Assembly: GCA_036897625.1 (NCBI GenBank)
Contig: JAYMTA010000978.1
Location: 1-22,644 of the forward strand
Length of the DNA stretch: 22,644 bases
From: Pelargonium cotyledonis
Lineage: Eukaryota; Streptophyta; Magnoliopsida; Geraniales; Geraniaceae
Direction: 5' to 3'
Shown: positions 19,789 to 22,644 of the stretch, one piece after another
Position numbering within the stretch: the first letter of the stretch is position 1
How the letters are laid out: every line of letters begins with the position of its first letter
Translations under genes and position numbers: made by a program
The notes under the pieces: generated by a model
Database searches by the model: none
Told to the model about the DNA's origin: nothing
Seen by the model: only the letters and a program-made list of their open reading frames with translations

Positions 19789-21530
19789 CACCATCTCTTC
19801 ATGACATCACCTCATCAACCTCCCAACAAACTTATCATCATCTTCATGATCATGATCATATCCATCATTGCCTGCCATGGTTTTATTTATATTAATTATG
19901 ATTTATAGAGTATGTTATGTAAGTTATGCACTTGGACATGGGTCTGAGGTGAGTGGAGGAGCTGGAACTGGAATAGATAGTCCCTAAACAAGTCAGAGCT
20001 GCCTTTTCTTTTTGGGATATAATTCCTGAGTTTTTTTTTTTATATAAGGTTTAAGGCTCTGAAATTTTGTCCTGTAGCTTGATAGAATTTATAATTTTGG
20101 GTAATTGGAAGGCACCTGTAGCAGGGAATATGAAAAAGAATGAAATTTATCAAGTTTTAATTTTCTTCATCTCTCCCATCTGCTTTTGGCTGTTTCTGCT
20201 AGCTTGTGTGCCATGCCATGCCATGCATTAATTTTGTTTACCCACATTTTGTGTATAATTATTTCATTATGTTATGAAAAATGCATGCTTTTTCACTGTT
20301 CCATATTGTTCACAGAATCAAACAATTTTTTTGATGTGGCTTGTTGTCCATTTGGAATCCATACAAATGATCTGAAACATAATGCATGAACATGATCACT
20401 AGCTATCTTTAGCCCTCTTTGGAGCTATTCATGAGGTTGCTCCTCTTCATTGGACAGCTTTGTTCATCACTTGATAGCAATATGCATATTTGGTTACATG
20501 CATGCATATTATCTTTACAATAATTGTACTTTATTTTTCTATCGGATTATTAATAAACTATTTGTTTGCAGATGAAAATTAAAAACTGCAGAGTTTTTTT
20601 ATAAAGAAAAATGTAGAGTTAAATAAGTCATTTTTACACAATTTCTTTTTAGCTTTATAAAGAATTTTTACACAATTAACTTTCTTATTATGCTACTAGC
20701 TACTACTTTATGTAACTGTAAGCTGTTGCTAATTTAAAGAATAAAATTAATGACGTTATTGAGATGTATAGATCACAGAGAAGAGAAAAGTGGATTTTTT
20801 GTTGTGATTAGTGAGTGGCTCTTCCATTAAGATGGTTGTATTTTTAGTTTTGAGTGTAATTAACATTATCTCTTTGTGAAGTACAGTACATAAGTTGGTA
20901 TACCAATGCCAAACCCATTTGTTAAGACAGTATATTGTTAATTAAACAGCACTTTTTACATTAGCAAGATGATTAGTGCATCATAAGCAAATTGCTTCTT
21001 GCTTTGTCGTTTAATGCATTTGGATTTGGATGAAAATTGGAAAACGATCCACTGGCATACAAATATGTAAGATTGTTCGCACTCATGGAACTTAATTTGA
21101 CTCCGGACACGTCATGTTTCTTTTATTTGGCACATCAGTAATAATTTATTTTATTTTTTACCATTGGCAAAATAATAACTTAACTGAACCTCTGTGTAGA
21201 CATTGACCAAATAGAAGTCCTTCTTCGTTGAATTTTTTTCTGAAAAGGTTAAAAACTTATACAAGTTCTAAGAATCTTCAATGTGTATGACCCAAAGAAA
21301 CACATGATACTACACTCATTTGCTTGTAACACGAAATATAAATTTAGTATGCTCAAGGGAGAGGACTGAAGCATGTGTTATATGTGTGTCACATGTCGCG
21401 TTGATTGCTAAGTAGTGACTATATGATTTGACTTGACTTAACTTAGTTCGACTAGGCTTGTTTGAGTAAAAAGATAGGTAATATATTATACAAGTTGTCG
21501 TAATAGACAAGTATTACTTTGATTACAAAC
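19789..21530. other. S40-like 3' flank and intergenic region
   Basis: The first ~350 bases are probably 3' untranslated region, with AATGAA-type signals around 20138-20145 and no perfect AATAAA there. A tandem CCATG triplet (about 20211-20225) and CATGCATG (RY-type) motifs near 20498 follow. No coding signal or recognisable mobile element was seen further on. Confidence 0.6.
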
Positions 21531-21538
21531 ATTTATTG

Positions 21539-21836
21539 GCGTTTGTTTGAAAGTAAAAACTAATATTTAAATAAACTGTCACATGCAAATGAACTAACAC
21601 AAATATTGATTGCTTTGATTGTATAACACGTATTTGAATGTTAGAACTAATATATAATTGAACTGTCACACATATATTTATTGATCATATTACAAACATC
21701 TATATGCATTTGCTTTCTCATTAACATTAGAAGATACAAATTGTTACATCTATTAATTGGATATGATACAAACATCTGTTAGGGCATATTTGAATGAAAA
21801 ATTAAAGTTAATATCTGAACGCTTACAAATATTAAT
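21539..21836. repeat. Degenerate dispersed repeat, about three copies
   Basis: A block of the form 'GTTTGAA...AACTAATAT..AA.T.AACTGTCACA' occurs near 21539-21583 and again near 21628-21675 (CGTATTTGAATGTTAGAACTA...), with a weaker third copy from about 21784 (GCATATTTGAATG...). Copies are unequally spaced. Origin unknown. Confidence 0.5.
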
Positions 21837-22265
21837 TAACGATTGGGTGGGATTGTCACAATCTCCATACTAGAACCATACTGGGGCAAACCATGGGCGG
21901 GAGTGCATAGTGAATCTCTCCAAAATCCTCAATTAATGAAACTCAAAGAAAATGGCTTCACTCACAAGTCAAGGATAGACACCCCATGATAGGATGAGAT
22001 TAGGGATCAACCCTAGCCTAATATAAATAGTTCAACGCAAACACTGAAAATATAAGTATTAAATGTTTGAACCATTTGTCTTTCTAATGATGGCATGATC
22101 TAACTCTCAAGTGTTAGAGGGAATTCAACCAGGAGAAGTGTTGTTTTGTAGGTTTAAGTACTCAGGAGAAGTACGTGCCTTCAATGGGTTTTTAGCCCAA
22201 TGGAATGATAAAATTGGAGAATTGGCCATAAAGATTGACCAATTAGACAACTAGCCCCCCTCTTT
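21837..22265. other. Intergenic DNA, unclassified, possibly retroelement-derived
   Basis: No open frame of note. Slightly richer in GC than its surroundings, with a TATAAATAG motif at 22022-22030, which could be an LTR promoter or chance. I could not find LTR ends, a primer-binding site or a poly-purine tract, so no family is assigned. Confidence 0.3.
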
Positions 22266-22358
22266 AATTTTGTGAATATTATATAGGGGCTTGGCGACAC
22301 TCCAAATGGTGCCAAGACCCTTCAAGTGGCGCCAAGCCCCCAATATAATTCACAAAAT
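22266..22358. repeat. Inverted repeat, arms ~34 bp
   Basis: The left arm (22266-22301: ...TTTTGTGAATATTATATAG... and GGGGCTTGGCGACACT) is nearly the reverse complement of the right arm (22325-22358: AGTGGCGCCAAGCCCC then CAATATAATTCACAAAAT), with few mismatches and a 23-base loop. The loop and right arm also repeat a TGG-GCCAAG-CCC motif directly. A hairpin or fold-back mobile element remnant; not recognised further. Confidence 0.7.
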
Positions 22359-22644
22359 AATTATTTCCCTTCCCAGAATTCTAACTCCGGCCACTGGAAA
22401 TTTTTTTTTTGTTTTGGGTTCAAAACAAAATTACGATCTTTTACATATAGTTAAAAAAATTACAATTTATACCCTTTGTTGTGACCAATAATTCCCACAA
22501 TTTTGTCGTTTCAATACACGAAGCGACACTGGATTTAGCCGACCCGAGAAAATTATTTCGCAATTATTCAAATGTAATTACAAAGTCGTGCAAAAAAAAT
22601 ATTTATTACATAAATGTAGAAAATTGATACAAAAAACAAAACTA
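22359..22644. other. Intergenic DNA to the window end
   Basis: AT-rich with homopolymer runs. I see no gene, RNA or mobile element that I can support. Confidence 0.5.

Overview
This is a window of a flowering-plant nuclear genome, most likely a eudicot. The signs are AT-rich introns with GT-AG borders, a plastid starch enzyme split over many exons, a plant-only senescence-family gene, and plant-type SINEs, LTR relics and fold-back elements. I cannot name the species from the sequence.

Layout. Positions 1-1740 are intergenic and hold what looks like one end of a DNA transposon (about 1-131), a short tandem duplication, a SINE relic on the minus strand (about 519-618) and a palindromic G-box (1401-1410). 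From 1987 to 15065 (+) lies a complete gene for soluble starch synthase III (SS3). I reconstructed it as 16 coding exons whose phases all join, giving 1120 residues: a transit-peptide-like N terminus, a variable charged region, three starch-binding CBM53 domains with a coiled-coil-prone segment between the first two, and a complete GT5 glucan synthase domain with its key motifs intact. Its introns have collected small mobile elements: two Au-type SINEs in opposite orientations, a CpG-retaining poly(A) SINE, an LTR-type relic with a primer-binding-site-like motif, a long inverted-repeat (MULE-like) element of about 0.5 kb, and a 146-bp solo-LTR-like element with a perfect 5-bp target duplication.

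Positions 15066-19197 are a gene-poor spacer with a (TA)n tract and a 34-A homopolymer. At 19198-19788 (+) lies an intronless gene for a 196-residue S40/DUF584 'senescence regulator' protein with all three family motifs. Positions 19789-22644 hold its 3' flank and AT-rich intergenic DNA with degenerate repeats and a strong inverted repeat near 22.3 kb.

The two genes lie in tandem on the same strand about 4.1 kb apart. Nothing in the sequence shows that they work together: one builds plastid starch, the other belongs to a family tied to leaf senescence. I see no clearly new biological system here. The most notable observations are the dense, datable mobile-element load inside the SS3 introns, the solo LTR with its intact target duplication, and possible leader-level control (uORF, GA tract, G-box) of SS3.
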